64,000 nucleotides of DNA from Chrysophaeum taylorii (Eukaryota; Sar; Pelagophyceae; Pelagomonadales; Pelagomonadaceae). The notes beneath the pieces are model-generated. The model had not been told where the DNA came from, searched no databases, and saw only the letters and a program-made list of their open reading frames with translations. Shown here one piece after another: positions 9,859 to 20,764 of the stretch. Positions within the stretch are counted from its first letter, which is position 1. Each line of letters starts with the position of its first letter. The DNA lies in NCBI GenBank assembly GCA_029834535.1, contig JAQMWT010000037.1, forward strand, positions 184,262 through 248,261. The letters are read 5' to 3'. A program made the position numbers and the translations under genes.

Positions 9859-11491
9859 GGCAGTGTGCGCAACTTCGGGATAAGCGGAAACAGCGTCGGT
9901 AGGAGTAGTAAGGGCAGATTCCAGTTGGATATGGATAGTAGGGTCGGTACGTACGACCTGGGTGATAAACTCTGTAGAGACCAGAAGGTATTCCTCCAAG
10001 TCAGCCAGAGATGCAGAGGTAGCGCCAAAGTCGGATGAGTTTTGATCAATAAAGCTGGTCGGCGCCAGGTACGTAATGCATATATAGCCAGATTCGTCGG
10101 CGGTAGCGTCAGAAGATGGAGAAGAGGCCGGAGTAGGGGACGAAGAAGGAGGAGCTGAAGGAGGTGGGGAGTGCCCCCTCTGAGCATGAGAAGTCCTTGT
10201 CCCCCTCTGAATGACATGGTCTTGTATAGTGGTGTGGGGTGTGAGCGAGAAAGGCGCGGAAGGAGCATGTGGCGGAGGAGCTAATTCAGGATCAGGAGTA
10301 GGATGCTGCAACATGTAGAGGAATTGCAGCTTGGACGAAACACGGATTTGTCCGTTTTCAGGGTTGAGGACGACGTCAGCGCGATGGTCGACGCGTGGGG
10401 AGACGAGCGGGTTTGTGCGTTGGCGCAACAGAGATACAGATATTTGCGGCGGCACGGTTCCCACTTGTGGTGTTCATGGGGCTCCAATAGAGGTAACATT
10501 CAGCGCCAAAAATCTTGAGCATATCGTGTTGGGGAGTGCTGAGTTGGTTGTAGAGTAGCTGTTGCGGACTCAGAATAGCATGATGAATGCGCTCGAGCGT
10601 GGCGTTCGGGAGAAGGTTATAGCTTTGAACGGTGTGTATCACCGCCCATGGGAACATGATGGCGGGTTCCACGATCTTGGCGCCACGATAGTGAGCATTA
10701 AGGAGAGAACGAAGGCGAGTTGAGGAGGCGGAGGCGATGAAACCGATGGCAGACTCAACTTCAAAGTTAAAGTGGTGCATGTACGGCGGGAAGGCAATGA
10801 GTTGAATGCCCTTATCGACGCGGTACGGGGAGGTAATGTGCTGGCTAAAGTAAGGCTTGAATGCATCGGAGTAGAGGTGCGCATGTGCACATTGAGTTGT
10901 GTACGACAGAGTCATACACAAAATCCAGAGTGTTGAGCTTGAACTCCGTGGCGTTGGTGGTGCGTGTAAAGTACACCAAGAGAAATTTCGAAATGAGTTC
11001 CTTGAAGACGATGATATGTGTGAAGCCTCCCATTCGGATGGGATGGTCACATAGCCGCCGTCGCACGCCCAGACTTCGCCGGCTTTGTGGGTTTGCTCAA
11101 AGAAGCTTGGTCGCATTGAAATGCTTGTGCGGGTGGCGCTTGTTGTGTGCGATGCAGTCGGTGCATAAGTCGCGATATGGTATGTCAGAAGCAGAGAATC
11201 CAGGGCGAGTACGTTGGGGGCCTTGGCAGCGACGTTGTCGGGGCAGTGATGCACCCGGTGAAAGCGATTAGCACGTTCTTTGGCATTGAGATATTCGGTG
11301 GATCCGTGTGCGAGGGACTTACGAGGAATTGGATGAGCGGGAATGTGCCGTTTGCGCCGAACATCGAACTTGAGTTCGGTGTCTAAGGCAGGGGAAGGCG
11401 GTGCGTCGTCATCCTGGTGCACAGCAGGGTCACTTGGAGGTGCATCCTCATTATCACGAGTAGCGAGAGTATCTTCGTAGGACGACGATAT
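9859..11491 (-). pseudogene. C1 integrase and linker
   Basis: Starts after TEMSLNY. An HHCC zinc finger (FHRVHHCPD, then Cys pair) is followed by the rve core: D in ACDGGYV, D in YSDAFKPYF, E in FNFEVESAIG. Next come the copia-type LSPQQLLYNQL and a Pro/Ser-rich linker (PPPSAPPSSSPTPASS). A 1-bp deletion near 10490 and others shift frame relative to C2. About 450 bp of linker present in C2 (59,700-60,200) is deleted at about 10080. IN would insert the cDNA into the genome. The first Asp, second Asp and Glu are all present. Confidence 0.85.
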
Positions 11492-11515
11492 ATAGTTTAA
11501 CGACATTTCGGTCAA

Positions 11516-13427
11516 GCAGTTGCTGGAAATAGACATCATAAAAGCTTGTGCCAAAGACAAGGTATCTGTGCTGCACGTGGTGGAGGCTTGGTCAACGGTC
11601 ATGAAATTGGATACATAGGATTTCTTCGTCACGGCAGCAGTATGTTGGAAGGTAGGGTCCAACATAAGGGATTTAATATCGGCGACGATGAGCGAAAGGT
11701 GCTTGTACAGAGTGCTGTACGTACCGGCAGGCAGAGCATTGCTGAGCATGTCACAGCAAAGGTCATGGCGTAGAGACAAGAGGGAAGATTCCTGTTGTTT
11801 GGTGTGGTTGTTAGCACGAATCAACTCCGGTCGAGTGGGGTAGCGTAATTTCCCGTTGCGAGGGTCGAGTAAAATAATATTGGCATACCCTCGGACGGTT
11901 GGCAATGGAGCAAGCATTGAGTGGATTTTAGAGCCGAGTTTGCGGTCACTTCCACGAAGGTACCCTATATAGCGACTATGAGATAGGTGGTGATCTTCCA
12001 GAGCAAAAAGAGAATCCTTGTAATCGAAAGAGTTGTCGGTGGCCTTGTAGGTAAGGCAGCCAGGCATCACGAGAGCGCATCTGGACACGAGGTTTTGTAT
12101 GGCGGTGCCATAGGTGGTAGCGGAGCCAACTTGGGGAAGGGCTTGGACTATCCACAAGTAACCCATAAACGGCTCCATATATGGACCTGTCCCGGTCGCG
12201 GGGGATGTCGGAAGCAGTGAACGTATACGTGCTCCCAAAGGCGTTGATGGGGGTCTTTTTTGTGGTGGCGTTCTCTATGGTGAGGTTGCCGTCGGAATGG
12301 TGGCCACCAGTTAAGAAGTAGGAGTTGTGTGATGTTGATGAGGTTGTAAGTAATAACCTGTGTGACGGTTGGTTAGTTTCGAAAACGGTTATGTAATAGG
12401 ACACAGGAGTGGGTGAGTTAGTATGTAAGCTTGCAAACACGTTATAGAGGATTGTAAAAATCTTGACGTGTATAGGATGTGTTGCATTGGGTAATGGCTC
12501 CATAGAGGAGCGTTTAAAGCACAACTGATGGTAAGTACACTCGGATTGAACAGAGTGAGTACGTTGCTCGTGAGCCTGTTGTGAGTGAAGGCGAAGCAGT
12601 AACATATTGAGGGATTCAAGGTCAGCCAGAGTAAGCTGAGCAGAACCTGTGCGAGAGTAAGGTGCCAGCGTTTTAGGAACGGATATATATGGAGGATCGG
12701 GGAACACCCGGATCCAGTCTTTGGATATGTGGTTAGGTAGCCAAAGGCGCTTGGGAATAGCTTGTAGATCATCCACGATCTTTAGGAAGGGGCGTGGATG
12801 GAGGATGGGCCACGATGATAGTTTAATTGGTCCAGTAGAGTATCTGCGTGCGATGCATATCCGCCTTTCTCTAGATTGGTAGTCGCCACATAGGTAGGTC
12901 GGGAACCTATCAACAACATCGACACAGTAATAAAGGGCAGTATAGATAAGGTTGGCCACTGTGATGTGGTCTTGGTGACAGTACTTATGCGGAGGCGTCA
13001 TCTCAGCCAGTAGTACCAAGGGCTGGAGTAGTTTGATGACAGACAGCATGCTGTCGAAAAGAGAATCGTCCAGCAGGCTGTGTAAGTCTTCTGACTTTTG
13101 TTGTTTTCGTAAATTCCTGTTTGTGCAGGGAGGGGTGATCTCAATTATATCACAATAGAATGTGCGCCTTTCCTCTGGTGAGATTAGGTGAAGATGGTTA
13201 ATAAAGGCGGGGAGAGATTCAAATAATAGTACAGTAGGAAAACGGTGGCGTAACATACGAACAAGCGTATCATCAGACTCAACAACAACTTTTACATTGA
13301 TATTTAAGCCTAAGTCATTAGTGGCTTGAGACAGGAACGCCGGAGTTGACAAACCAGAACAAAGTAACATGACAGAGGGTTTGCGGAGATTGGACTCTTG
13401 TGAGAGAAAATCTGGCCGTGAGAGTAG
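11516..13427 (-). pseudogene. C1 C5 cytosine DNA methyltransferase domain
   Basis: C5-MTase motifs in order: I (MLLCSGLSTPAFLSQ, ~13370), II (VVESDD), IV (DIIEITPPCTNRN; Cys codon 13125-13127), VI (LLAEMTPPH, Glu kept, Asn to Met), VIII (DYQSRERRICIARR). A target-recognition-like region of ~250 aa follows, then IX (YPTRPELIRANN) and X (LSNALPAGTYSTLY, ~11730). It would transfer methyl groups from AdoMet to cytosine, plausibly on the element's own cDNA. A 2-bp deletion near 12175 separates motifs I-VIII from IX-X. It follows PR across an in-frame TGA (13428-13430) and ends before the SLNY motif preceding IN. SPC/PPC plus E resembles DNMT3-like and bacterial enzymes; exact class is not resolvable by eye. 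Confidence 0.85.
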
Positions 13428-14629
13428 TCAATTTAATGGCTGCGTATTTTGCTGAACAAATTTGTTATGTTTCCGAAGGTTGAGAACCAAAGGGCGAATC
13501 CACGGCCGATCTGGTAAAACTCGTTGGAGTAGGTAATTGTAGTATGCTAGTAGGTCCCTGTTTTCATGGTATCGCTTGAGGGGAAATGCAAGGGAGCGAA
13601 GTTCCAGCCGCTTGTCGCGCGCGATGTTGTAAGTGATACAAGGGAGAGCGGGTAAATTAGCTGCTACATAGTGTATGGGTATACGTACATCTTTGTCTAT
13701 GCGGCTCGTGACAGCGCTGAGCTTTGGCTCAGCTCGATCGTTGAACACGGTGGTAAGATTAGTCTGGTTCCATTCGAGCATGCTCAGGATAGCGAGATGT
13801 CGGTCATGCACTGGTTGAAGACATAAAGCGAAGTCGATCTTAACGTAGCCAACTTGTTGGTGATCTGGTACGGGAATAACGATGTTGCGTGTTAACATCA
13901 TGTGTGATGCCCGTTGTTGTCCTGTTGCCGTCTGAATAACAATCGGAGCGTATGTGGAGTTCAATGGAATTATATGATTGGGTATTGCGAAATCGTAGGT
14001 GGACATCAATGAGATGGTAGCACAAGAGTCAAAGTATAGAAAAGAGCAATGTGGAGGGACACTGTTTACCTTCATGTAGTTGGTGAGGAAGGCGTTTTCC
14101 GAATGTGGGCAAGTAGCGGAGAGGCTGGCGGTAAAGAAGTTCTTCAGCAGTAACAGATTCGTTGGAATAATGATCGGTTGGACAGGTGGTGATGGCTCGT
14201 CAGCCTCATCAGCCATGCCGTGCTTTTCGTCAAATGACGATAGAGAGGTGTGATCGGCATCCCTTTTGGTTTCGGCTTGTGATGGTAGGTTGAGGGCAGA
14301 TTGGACCTGTGAAGATAGCGAGGACAATAATGCTGGTGGTAAAGCCGAGATGGCGGAAGCGGTAAAGAGGTTAGACACAGTACTGGAAGGATCACCCTGT
14401 GTTTTTGTAGTAGGAGGAGTTGTTGTTGGAGTGGGAGCAGTAACGACAGCATGGTGTTGTGGCTCCACGTAGTTTAACGACTTTTCGGTCGAGGATAGAT
14501 GAACGTCTACATCATAAATGATGTCTTCTGCAAACATGAGCTGTTCGTTTAGACGAAGTAAACTACTGTTGTCCTCCGTAGATGTCGTTGACAGGATGTC
14601 AGCTGATTGTAACAGAGTCTCAAATAACT
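13428..14629 (-). CDS. C1 gag C-terminus and retropepsin
   Basis: Open frame from the SINE junction to TGA 13428-13430. Gag end (AEDIIYDVDVHLSSTEKSLNY; motif at 14469-14492), a Pro/Thr-rich spacer, NLFTASAISALPPALLSSL, then PR with DSCAT at 14016-14030 (Cys for Gly of D[ST]GA) and the flap region VIQTATGQQRASHMM. It continues through IDKDVRIPIHYVAANLPALP to RSLAFPLKRYHENRD. The TGA is followed by CTA, a context known to favour readthrough, and the MTase continues in the same frame. PR would cleave the polyprotein, perhaps at SLNY. Confidence 0.8.
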
Positions 14630-15000
14630 AACTTAACTAACTAACTAACTTCAGACCTCTCCCGAGCATGGGAGCCAGGCCGGACCGACAGGAGCCAGTC
14701 CGGAATCACGGGCCTGTAGACGAGGGGTGCCGAAAGGTGGGTCGGCGGAGAGTGATCATCAAGCTTGTCGCCATGCGACGAGGAGACCGCGATGTGATTG
14801 ACAACCAACTCGTCGATAACCTTCCGTCTGCGCCCCCCGGCCATACCCCGTCCCACTGCGAACGTTCCGGCTGCCAACCGGCCCGCCCGAGAGGCGAATA
14901 GGTGCCAACCTACGCCGGGAGGGCGGATGCCCTCGCAAGGCTCAGGATTCATGAGGCACCGTCCTCCATCGCAACCATGCGGTCGGCGATCAGGGTAAGG
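14630..15000 (-). mobile_element. SINE-like retroposon S2
   Basis: 371 bp, inserted in C1 gag. The 13-bp target duplication GTCTCAAATAACT is at 14617-14629 and 15001-15013. The tail on the minus strand is GTTAGTTAGTTAG. Full length, starting CCTTACCCTGATCGCC. Best-preserved duplication of the six copies. Confidence 0.92.
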
Positions 15001-15233
15001 GTCTCAAATAACTTGTTGATATTATGTTGTAGCTGAGTCGTGGTATCATTATCTGTCACATGCTTCGTGAGTTCGCTACACTGTTCTCGCAGGGTGTTTA
15101 AGGTGTGGTTTGTTCGATCTAATAATTTCATGTTAGACCGAGAGGACCTGTCAAAGGTGCGGGGGTAAATTGGACGGTCATGGGACTGTCCGGCAGTTTT
15201 CTTGGTGACGTAAGAATCACCAGGACGATAATA
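15001..15233 (-). pseudogene. C1 gag, middle segment
   Basis: Reads YYRPGDSYVTKKTAGQSHDR, then MKLLDRTNHTLNTLREQCSE and a helical stretch up to FETL at the SINE. It matches D at 41140-41290. Separated from the gag N-terminal part by the insert at 15234-16234. Confidence 0.75.
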
Positions 15234-15249
15234 CGATACAAGTGCAGGC

Positions 15250-15565
15250 CAGTAAGTTCACCTAGTCCCAATCTCTAACCCCAGCAAGTTCACCTGTTTC
15301 TGTTAAGTTCACCTAGTCCCAATCTCTAACCCCAGCAAATTCGGCGTAAACCCACTCGTGCTCACACCACTCCTTCGAGCTCGTCGCTCTCGCCTCCGCC
15401 AATCTAGGCTGCTTTGATCCGCACACGCCGCTAACCTTTGAGTTTACTCTAAAACCCCCAGTAAGTTCACCTGGTCCCAGTTAGTTCACCTGGTCACTAT
15501 ATTCACCTAGTCCCAATCTCAAACCCCAGTAAGTTCACCTGGTCCCAGTAAGTTCACCTACAGTG
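15250..15565. repeat. TTCACCT interspersed short repeats
   Basis: At least seven copies of a ~20-bp motif AGTAAGTTCACCTRGTCCCA, spaced irregularly (about 15252, 15288, 15304, 15459, 15481, 15502, 15528, 15547), some with the spacer AATCTCTAACCCCAG. No gene here. Probably subterminal repeats of the Helitron-like insert. Confidence 0.7.
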
Positions 15566-15589
15566 CGCGTGTAGACGCCGTGAGGGGGC

Positions 15590-16152
15590 TTATCGGTATT
15601 GTGCAGCACGTGTGGGGTAGAGTGGAGTCGTCGACCCAGAAGAGCAAATCCTCGGGGTTGCCGATCGACAGAGAGCCACGTAGAGCTGGACGTGACAGAA
15701 GACGGGCTTGGGCGAGAGGACGCCGACCTCGCGGGGCGTCTGGCCCTGGCTCTTGTTGATCGTTTGGCGTAGGCGGGCCTTAAGGGATACAGGTTGGAGG
15801 AGCCTCGGCGACACGACACGATCGATCATGTATCTGGCTGGTACCGTTGCAGTGGCCGTGCGACGGGTCGAGGTTGCGAAGACTTTAAGCTCGCGATCAA
15901 AGTCAGCATGCCGTTGGTTGTCAGGGAGTCGAAAACTCGACCGTAAAGAGCGCGGCGTCGGCTTCCGACCCAACCTAGTCGGCCGAAAAGAACTCCGACG
16001 CCTCGTCTCCGGGAAAAAAAGGCCGCGGTCACGCGCGCGTTGTCAGCATCGACAACATCGTTTCGACGGGGCGTGAGAATGGCGCGCTGAAAGAGCCGCC
16101 GCGGGTCGTGGAAACAGTCTGCGAGGTCGCCGTAGACGGCTTGGAGGATCAC
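15590..16152 (-). pseudogene. Helitron-type PIF1 helicase, C-terminal remnant
   Basis: Pieces in different frames: ILQAVYGDLAD, RAILTPRRNDVVDADN (normally RAILTPRN..VD.IN), FPGDEASEFFSAD (normally LPGxExxYxSAD), YGRVFDSLTTNG (normally EFLNSLxxxG), ATVPARYMIDR, and finally TINKSQGQTPREVGVL with PKPVFCHVQLYVALCRS, close to the Helitron signature TINKSQGQT...PVFSHGQLYVALSR. Frameshifts near 16020 and 15970. The N-terminal Rep part is absent. Confidence 0.8.
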
Positions 16153-16234
16153 TGTCTGGCTCGCGCGCCTACATGATCCTTACCCTAAATCGGGGGACAA
16201 ACAAACAAACAAACAGACAAACATCTGTCGATTA

Positions 16235-17360
16235 GTAGTAAGGAAATCGCTGCGAGAGAAAGGCGAAAGGCTGGCGAGCATCATTCGAGTTACGCAAGCG
16301 TCTAGCATTAAACGTGGAGGATGTACCAGGTTGGGGCGCAGTGATGAAGGCGAGTGTGTTAGCAGTTTGAGTCATACTTTTGTCCCACGAGTCCAAAGTA
16401 TGTGTAAGTAGTAACTTTGGCTTTGGTTGAGATGATAAACCTTCGACATAGGGTTGCCAAGAAACAGGGCGTTCCAAGCGTCTTTTGTTCTACCCATTTG
16501 ATGCGACATTGTAAAGGTCTAATGCGTATTCTAAAATGTAGCTAGGGTTGGTAGGGTGACACAATCGTTCAGCTTCTGGCACAGGTCGAGATGAAGATCG
16601 GGTTTCGTACATATAACACCTATATACCCAACAACGATCGTAACGGCTGTTGCTGGTATTATCGGTATAATGCCGATGTATCTCTTCATAGATTTTTCTG
16701 CAAAGAGTGCCAAAGTCGAATTGAAGGTCAGTCTCTTCCTGGTTAAGTTGGTAAGAGATTTGCCTAAATGCTAGGACAGCTTCGATAAATACATGGACAT
16801 ACCAGTTAGGATTATAAACAACAGAGTTAAATTGCTGTTTCAAATAAGACACATCAGTAGTCGCAACAGACTCGTAGTGACGAAAGGCGATGAGCATGCT
16901 CGAGCCTTGTTGGGTAAATAACTTTCGTTGTATACCTCATTGATGGCGGGCCAGGCCGCAAGTGCCGGTTTTCCAACACTTTCGAGATTGAAGTAAGTAT
17001 GCAAGAATGTAGCGTACGTGTTATGGTAAGTGTGCTAGTCAGCTGCAGTAAACGAAAACATGGCAACCGGGGCACGAACACGGGTGTCGAAAGCTAGTGC
17101 CTTCGGGTGCGCGCGATTTAAGATTCGTTCCTCTTCTAAGAAACGAGCGTTGATTTCAGGACGTAAGGCCTTGACTTCATAGTCGTAACAGACGGTAGTT
17201 AGCTGAGCTACTTCTGCATCAGGTAAGTGGGGGAAAGCTTCGTTGGTGAAATGCCAACAAAAAAAAAAAGGTTAAGAAACTCAGCTACAGGAGCTTCGAG
17301 CTTCAATATATCCGCACCTGTGATCGCCTTAGGTGCGGCTCGTGCTGCGTGTTCTGCCAT
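16235..17360 (-). pseudogene. C1 gag N-terminal part
   Basis: Start chosen at ATG 17360 (MAEHAARAAPKAITGADILK), which lines up with TTDIYKQEQ of family A gag. A T10 run at about 17261-17270 breaks the frame. A TAG interrupts after FSFTAAD (~17038), and another frameshift near 16900 precedes MLIAFRHYESVATTDVSYLK. It ends FNARRLRNSNDARQPFAFL. Clear similarity to A gag: NWYVHVFIEAVLAFR against NWYAHVFVEQLLAFQ. Confidence 0.75.
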
Positions 17361-17735
17361 AGCAGTTGACGGGGAGCCTGTGGGTTCAGTCACGCGGTTG
17401 ACACTGTCGAGACATTCAAAGGGGGTCTGTCTCTCGGTGTCTATGTACACTCATCGTTTTCGATGGAAAGATGTGTCTATATGACGACTGTGCAAGCTGT
17501 GAGTCCAGAGTAGTGTCGCTAAGCGTAGTCACACAGGCAGCTGGTTAGTTTTGGTGCTCTCAAGGAGCTTGTTAAGTGCATTGCCATGGAATGTACGAGT
17601 GGACGTACCCAAAATATTCCATAACATGTGTGCAAGAGTACAGGTTGGCCAATTACACACACATCAACATTGACATGACAATACGATGCTATGAAGAGGT
17701 GCACACAAGGTTACACGATCACGTGTGCAAAAAAG
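17361..17735 (-). other. C1 5' leader, truncated
   Basis: Similar to the D leader (39520-39860), for example GGAATATT(T/A)TGGGTA(C/T)GTCCA. The matching LTR and primer-binding site are missing: the sequence stops at about 17735 against A2 integrase. No gene. Confidence 0.6.
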
Positions 17736-18999
17736 GGTATATAACGTTAGCACCACATAAGTAGATGTAGGGACGACATCGGGGTTCATATTTATGAAAT
17801 TCGTTAGGTTCCAAATGCAGATAACAAACAGAACCAAAAGGTTTGAGGTAGTCCTGTTGGGGAACATTACATTGGTCCAACAAAACTTGTTGGGGGCTTA
17901 GGACTTTATTGTAAATACGTTCGAGGGGGACGTTAGGGAGGAGATTATACGATTGGATAGCATGTATAACAGCCCACGGGTAGTGTGGTGCCGGATCTGT
18001 TAGGGGTGACCTTTATAGGATACATTAAGCATATGCCGGTGTCGTGTAGACGTGGTAGTGGCCATGTGACCAACAGCGGCTTCTACTTCATGATTAAAGA
18101 CATGTAAGTAAGGGGGGAACGCGGACATATTAATACCATGTTCCACACGGAAGGGGGTTGTAACATGCCGAGAGAAATAGGGTTTAAAGGAATCACAATA
18201 GATTTGTTTGAGTTGTACATGAACATAAGTAGAGCAAAAATTGCGGACAAACTCAAGGGCGTTACAAAATTCGCTGGAGTTAGTGCTACTACAAAAGTAC
18301 ACTAACAGCAATTTAGAAATGAGACACTTGAAAACAATGATATGTCGAAAGGATCCCCATTCCGAGAGCACAGATACGTAACCACCGCCACATGCCCAGG
18401 CTTCACCAGGTTGAAATTTTTTGTTCGAATGATGGTTGCTTGGTAAGGTGATGTGGATGAGGAAAGCGTTTTTTGTGAATCGTACAATCCACACAGAACT
18501 TACGGTAGGGTACGTCAGATGGGTGGTGTCCAGGACTGGCAATAACCTGAACAGTCCATGACTGGCAATAACATGAACAGCTTTTATAGCTTGAGAATCA
18601 CTAGAATGGTGGATGTTGTGACAATTGGTGGCTCGTTGTTGCGCATCTCGAAATGCAAGGGTGCCTCTGGCATAGACTTTCTTATCGAAGGGCGCATGCT
18701 TTTCATGGAGCTGTCTTGGCGTTATAAGAGGAGTGTGTTTTTCTTTAGTAGGAGATGATGTATCTGCGGATGAGGTGTTAGAGAGGAAGACATGAGCTAC
18801 TGAATCGAGATGAAAAGATGGAAGTTCGTGGTTAGAGGCAGGATTATCACAACATGAAAGTTTTTTATTGGAGATGTAGAACACTGTAATGGAACTCTGG
18901 TGTAATAATAAGGATGTATCTGTTGGGAATATATTTGTGAAGAAAGTTGACCTATAGTTTTTGGTTAGAGGAGCGTGATCAGGGTCAAACGATGGTGAT
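17736..18999 (-). pseudogene. A2 integrase
   Basis: Copia-type IN with GEAWACGGGYVS (first catalytic Asp replaced by Gly; C family has ACDGGYV), D in YCDSFKPYF and E in FNHEVEAAVG, then LSPQQVLLDQ in another frame to LCGANVIYPF. The zinc finger is NCHNIHHSSD plus a Cys pair reachable only after a frameshift (~18510). A stop at 18000 breaks the C-terminal part. RT-RH of this element is absent: it is cut at 17735. Confidence 0.82.
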
Positions 19000-20764
19000 A
19001 GTGTTAATATACGCAAGTCATAAACAAGCAGACACAAATGTTTATAAATTGTATGATATGTTCCAGCTGGAATAGCATTTGCGATGATATCACAGCATAG
19101 GTCAGGGGACAAAGACAAAAGAAAATTGATTTGGTACGCTGTGAAGTTATTGGCGCGTGCCAATTCGCGAGTTGAGTAGTGTCGAATGCGATCGAGTCGT
19201 GGATCGTACACGAGCATATTAGCAAATCCACGAATGGTAGGAGTATGAGTGTATATAGAATGAACTTTGGCACCCATCTTCCTATCGCTTGATGTAATAA
19301 AGCCCAGATATCTGCTTTGGGACAGATGCATGTCACTTAAAGCAAACACTTTATCGATAAATTCGAGACGATTTTCCTGAGGGTAGAAGACAAAAGAATC
19401 GTGAAATACAGGAGAAGTATAGGTGACCAGTGCTTGTACTAAACGACGCGTGTCTTGATTTTCATTATTATGATGGTATGCTTGGCAAAGCCAAAGAAAA
19501 CCAGTAACAGGTTCGAGAGAAGCAGTCTTATCGATTCGGGCATCATGCGTTAGGAAGGTATAGGTTTCACCAAAAGCATTTATATGTGCCTGGTATTAGA
19601 AGAGGAGCTAGAAACTGTTATGTCTCCGCCTGTATGTCTTCCACCGGTGATGTAAATGATGGAGGAAGTAGAGGATTTATTAAGAAATAACCTATGAGGT
19701 GGTTGGTTAGGTTCGATAGTTGTAATACGAAAGGACACAGGTAATGTGATGGATTTAGGGAATAATCGTCCCATAATATTATAGAGGAGCACGAAAGCTT
19801 TGAGTTCAATAGGGGATCTCATGCAAGCAAGTGGTATTCTTGAATTAGTCAAGAATCCCAGGCGAAAGTTAGAAATGCCCTCCATTTCACATTGACTGGG
19901 ATGTTCGACTGTTTTATTAGAGTGCAGACGAAGGAACAGCATAGTTAAGGTTTCAAGCTCAGTCACAGTTAAGCGCACGGATCCTGTACGACTGAAAATA
20001 TTGTAGGTTTTAGGTGTGGACACAAATGGTATGTCAGGAAAGACCTGCGTCCAAGGTTCGTCGACTATTAACATGCGACTGATGGAATTAGTATGGTCTG
20101 CAATATCCAGAAAAGAAGTGACTCGTTTATTAGGCCATGAAAGCAGATCAAGAGGGCCGGTGTTATATTTACGTGCAACGAGGATCCATCTTTCTCTGGC
20201 TTGATAATCTCCGCATAGATAGCATGGAAATCGGTCACATACATCCACCGTATAGTGCATCGTTGAGAAGATGAGATTAGCAACTCGTATATGATCTTCG
20301 TATGATGCGGAGTGTGGTGGAGTCATTTCCATGAAGAGAACAAGCGGCTTTAAAAGCTCAAGTACACTTAGAGCACTTGGAAACAAGGAATCGTCCATAT
20401 CACGGTCGAAGGTGGAAATGGATCTCCCATTGATTATGTTGCGATTTGTGCATGGTGATGTCAATTCCACGATATCGGTGTAATATCGTGCACGTTCAAC
20501 GTCCGATGCTCGATGGAGGTATGTCAGAAACTTAGGTAGGGATGGGAAAATTTCGATGGAATTACCAAAACGTCTTCGTAGCATGTGCGTTATATTGTCA
20601 TCGCTCTCAACAAGAACTTTAACGTTGATGTTGATTTGCAAGTCATTAGAAGCGCAAGCCAAGAATGCAGGAGTGGACATCCCAGAGCAAAGGAGAGTTA
20701 CAGTAGGTGTTCGTGGGCTAGGAGACGAAGTTACTGTGTGAAGCAATCGTGTGGTAACCTTGCG
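19000..20764 (-). pseudogene. A2 C5 cytosine DNA methyltransferase domain
   Basis: Motif I (TLLCSGMSTPAFLACAS), II (LVESDDN), IV (DIVELTSPCTNRN; Cys codon 20450-20452), VI (LFMEMTPPH), VIII (DYQARERWILVARKY), IX (HYSTRELARANNFT), X (IIANAIPAGTYHTIY, ~19079). One frameshift near 19580-19350 lies in the target-recognition region. It is divergent from C1 yet keeps the same key residues, which supports selection on the domain. It is separated from PR by one in-frame TGA (20765-20767). Confidence 0.85.

Larger units (their letters stand above)
15234..16234 (-). mobile_element. Helitron-like insertion in C1 gag
   Basis: About 1 kb of foreign DNA between FPYY and YYRPG of gag. It holds a broken PIF1-type helicase (next entry) and, on its downstream side, repeats of TAAGTTCACCTRGTCCCA. 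The minus-strand upstream end has a (GTTT)n run near 16200-16220. The Tyr-Tyr codons are present on both sides, so a short duplication is possible, which is not expected of a simple Helitron insertion. The ends are not secure. Confidence 0.55.

Noticed and set aside
13428-13430. Reassigned genetic code with TGA as sense
   Set aside because: Conserved Trp positions in RT and IN use TGG, and TGA appears only at borders or decayed sites.
15234-16234. Exact Helitron ends (TC...CTRR with hairpin)
   Set aside because: No clear CTRR with a preceding hairpin was found at either border, so ends were left approximate.
17464-17735. C1 5' LTR
   Set aside because: It does not match the C LTR and matches the D leader downstream of the primer-binding site instead.
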